Shown here in pieces: positions 5,729 to 7,167 of a stretch of DNA of 7,167 bases. A model generated the notes under the pieces. It searched no databases and was not told the origin of the DNA. It saw only the letters and a list, made by a program, of their open reading frames with translations. The DNA lies in assembly GCA_904394195.1 (NCBI GenBank), contig CAJFNH010000061.1, forward strand, positions 1 to 7,167. Direction: 5' to 3'. Made by a program: the position numbers and the translations under genes. Origin of the DNA: Candidatus Gallimonas caecicola (GTDB lineage Bacteria; Bacillota; Clostridia; Christensenellales; Borkfalkiaceae). Every line of letters starts with the position of its first letter. Positions within the stretch are counted from its first letter, which is position 1.

Positions 5729-6715
5729 TTATTTTACATCGATCCTTCTGTAATTTGCGCCACTTCCGCCGGTCCAGACCGTTCGTTCAATGCGATTTGC
5801 CCCCTCCGTCGCAATACTGTCAGCGCCGTAGGCGTACCGGCCTGCCGTCAGAATGGAATTGAAAGAAAGAGAAGTGCCTCCGAAAGCCCTTTGATTGCCG
5901 GCGCCGATAAATGTTCCGCCGTCAATTTGGACATTTGCTCCCGGGTTTCCGTCAAAATACAGACCGTTGCGCGCAGAGCCTGTAAATGTGCCGCCGTAAA
6001 TCGTAAGTTCTACGCTTGTATTTCCGTACCAGATGCCATCGTAACCGCCGCTGCTTCCCGTACTGCGGAACGCTCCGCCGTAAATCGCGATCTGCGAAGT
6101 TGTTGCGTGGTGTTTTTCGATTGCGATCGCCGTAAGATTTTCACCAAACCAAGTATCGACCGCATCCGCTACAGCTTCACCATGGACTTGATCAAGCGTT
6201 GTCCAAGTAATCGTAGCATAAATATAAACGGTCTGACCTACACCCAAAGCGATTGCACCGTCAATAGTCTCCGCGCTATCCGGCGTGCTGCTTGCTCCAA
6301 CATACTGATAGAGCTGAATTGAAAAGACTTGATTGAATTGCTCTTGCGAAGCAGCCTCCTCGCTGTCAACTGAAGTAATACCTGCACAGAGGGTAGTTCC
6401 CTCATAAGTAAGAGCAGCAGCGCTGACCGTCAACGAAGCGTCAACCTCGCCGTTATTTTTGATTTCCGCAATCAACAGCTTGGCAGTCGTATTTGTACGG
6501 TTTGTCTCGCCACTGAACGCCGTATCATAATCAGGCGAAAGCTGTTGAGTGAACGAAACTTCCGTCGCACCCTCTGTGCCGCCGCCTGTCACGTCGATCT
6601 TCCAGTTCGCAACCTCAACGGTCGCCGAGCCGGTGCCTTCGCTCGTGTAACGTGCGAACGTGCTGCCCAGGAAGCAGCAGCTTATCAGCATAAGCACAAC
6701 AAGCGCAACGAACAA
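5729..6715 (-). CDS. Secreted surface protein: SipW/TasA-like N-terminal half joined to beta-helix-like repeats (start missing or unusual)
   Basis: Function is not established. The N-terminus is a hydrophobic signal segment (residues 1-20) followed by GSTFARYTSEGTGSATVEVANWKIDV, a pattern typical of SipW-type signal peptides and the camelysin/TasA-like proteins that follow them. Residues about 30-195 are rich in Thr, Ala and Val and look like a beta-sandwich (AKLLIAEIKNNGEVDASLTV, GQTVYIYATITW). Residues about 208-282 hold repeats built on IAIYGGAF, LTIYGGTF and VQIDGGTF, as in right-handed beta-helix or adhesin coils. The reading used here begins at TTG 6715. The frame continues upstream through AAG AAG AAC ATC TTT TCC AAG, a normal signal-peptide n-region, to a stop at 6746-6748 with no ATG or GTG. 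In that stretch ACG TCA CAA AAG stands where ATG would be expected. The gene is probably truncated at its 5' end. No signal peptidase SipW is nearby and no terminator is evident downstream. Confidence 0.7.
   Translation of the reverse strand: MFVALVVLMLISCCFLGSTFARYTSEGTGSATVEVANWKIDVTGGGTEGATEVSFTQQLSPDYDTAFSGETNRTNTTAKLLIAEIKNNGEVDASLTVSAAALTYEGTTLCAGITSVDSEEAASQEQFNQVFSIQLYQYVGASSTPDSAETIDGAIALGVGQTVYIYATITWTTLDQVHGEAVADAVDTWFGENLTAIAIEKHHATTSQIAIYGGAFRSTGSSGGYDGIWYGNTSVELTIYGGTFTGSARNGLYFDGNPGANVQIDGGTFIGAGNQRAFGGTSLSFNSILTAGRYAYGADSIATEGANRIERTVWTGGSGANYRRIDVK
5870..6094 (-). repeat. Three in-frame coding repeats (beta-helix-like GG-T/A-F coils)
   Basis: Within the surface protein gene, three units encode the hydrophobic strand plus GGAF or GGTF pattern, followed by a Gly/Asn-rich turn (YDGIWYGN, NGLYFDGN). 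Phase is kept at 28 and 25 codons. At DNA level the plus strand shows the matching anchor CCGCCGT at 5916, 5991 and 6075. Such repeats could expand, contract or recombine without breaking the frame. A degenerate fourth unit may follow near residues 283-297. Confidence 0.6.
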
Positions 6716-6729
6716 CTTGGAAAAGATGT

Positions 6730-6745
6730 TCTTCTTTTGTGACGT
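6730..6745. other. Probable breakpoint between surface protein gene and Rep gene
   Basis: Two divergent reading frames, each lacking its natural start, meet here. The Rep frame reads FVTFTYND from 6736, and the surface protein frame reads QKKNIFSKL leftward from 6739. There is no room for promoters, ribosome binding sites or start codons for either. The shared CTTCTTTT at 6731-6738 could be junctional microhomology. Whether this is a genuine rearrangement, a mobile-element boundary or an assembly artefact cannot be told from one sequence. Confidence 0.5.
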
Positions 6746-7167
6746 TTACCTATAACGACAAGTTCCATGACGAAGATACCTTTCGGCGGAAGCTCCGCCG
6801 TTGTCTTTCAAATCTCCATACCCGCCGTGGCTGGCGGTATATGGGCGTGTTTGAACGTGCACCCGAAACGGGGCGTTTGCACTTTCACGGTCTGCTGTAC
6901 GTCCCTGCGGGCGAAATGCTTGGCAAGCTCGAAGAAAAGACGGATTACAGCACGGCGCAAGGGAAAATGCAAACGCGCAATGAAAACAGCTTTTTTGAGC
7001 GGTGGTACGGGCGTAACGACTTTGAGGAGATAACGCCGTCGCAGTTGGAATACGGTGACAGCGTGGAATATATTTTGAAGTACATAGGGAAAACAAATGA
7101 ACGGATTGTTTACAGCCGTGGTATTCCCACGGAAATTTGCATGGTGTTATCGCCGAAGGATATCATT
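6739..7167 (+). CDS. HUH-type rolling-circle replication initiator (Rep) fragment, open at right edge
   Basis: Rep proteins of this class nick one strand at an origin through a tyrosine, starting rolling-circle replication of plasmids, small phages or integrative elements. Counting from GTG 6739, motif I is VTFTYND (1-7). The metal-binding HUH motif is H48-F-H50 in GRLHFHGLLY, and the tyrosine helix is EYILKYIGK (110-118) with Y111 or Y115 as candidate nucleophile. The order and spacing fit the ORF2/G2P-like replication proteins of small Bacillota elements. In this family motif I is normally preceded by further residues. Here the frame is open back only to 6694, and that stretch is antisense to the surface protein's signal peptide. 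GTG 6739 has no ribosome binding site, so the 5' end appears lost. The 3' end is cut by the window. No origin, mobilisation gene or integrase is visible. Confidence 0.75.
   Translation, partial: MTFTYNDKFHDEDTFRRKLRRCLSNLHTRRGWRYMGVFERAPETGRLHFHGLLYVPAGEMLGKLEEKTDYSTAQGKMQTRNENSFFERWYGRNDFEEITPSQLEYGDSVEYILKYIGKTNERIVYSRGIPTEICMVLSPKDII

Noticed and set aside
5721..5730. Perfect 10-bp palindrome AAACCGGTTT at the 3' end of the surface protein gene.
   Set aside because: It has no loop and no following T-tract, so it is not a credible terminator. A palindrome this short is expected by chance.
5618..6322. A 234-codon plus-strand open frame across the sigG leader and surface protein gene.
   Set aside because: Antisense to a frame with a signal peptide and coding repeats. 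Its own product is Arg/Cys-rich with no domain.
6746..7096. A 116-codon minus-strand open frame across the Rep region.
   Set aside because: The plus frame contains the ordered HUH Rep motifs. The minus frame has no recognisable features.

Overview
The window looks like chromosomal DNA of an endospore-forming member of the Bacillota, class Clostridia, of fairly high G+C. The evidence is a forespore sigma factor (SigG), a YlmC/YmxH-type PRC-barrel protein, a clostridial DnaD-type replication protein with tandem domains, SbcD, and strong GGAG-type ribosome binding sites. I cannot name a genus from sequence alone.

Layout, left to right. (1) 1-849, minus: 5' part of sbcD (nuclease subunit of SbcCD), running off the left edge. 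(2) 850-1007: divergent intergenic region with two abutting promoters and a near-perfect 12-bp direct repeat. (3) 1008-2726, plus: a 572-residue protein with an N-terminal winged helix, about four tandem DnaD-type C-terminal domains, and a C-terminal region resembling the N-terminal Zn-binding domain of the helicase loader DnaC but without its ATPase. (4) A bidirectional terminator, then ylmC-like (2806-3144, minus). (5) 3145-3295: divergent promoters. (6) 3296-4720, plus: an XRE-type DNA-binding domain joined to six predicted membrane helices and an acidic extracytoplasmic domain. (7) A second bidirectional terminator, then sigG (4801-5571, minus), whose leader holds a sequence resembling a sigma-F promoter. 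(8) 5729-6715, minus: a secreted protein with a SipW/TasA-like N-terminal half and a beta-helix-like C-terminal half. (9) 6739-7167, plus: a fragment of an HUH rolling-circle replication initiator, open at the right edge.

The left three quarters is conserved core (recombination repair, replication initiation, sporulation) arranged as convergent and divergent transcription units insulated by two strong hairpins. The membrane-anchored regulator sits between two sporulation-associated genes and has its own promoter. The right quarter is accessory: the surface protein and the Rep gene face away from each other, and neither has a convincing start. The few bases between them (about 6730-6745) look like a breakpoint, either a real mobile-element or rearrangement junction or an assembly join. 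No tRNA, rRNA, CRISPR array or complete insertion sequence is visible.
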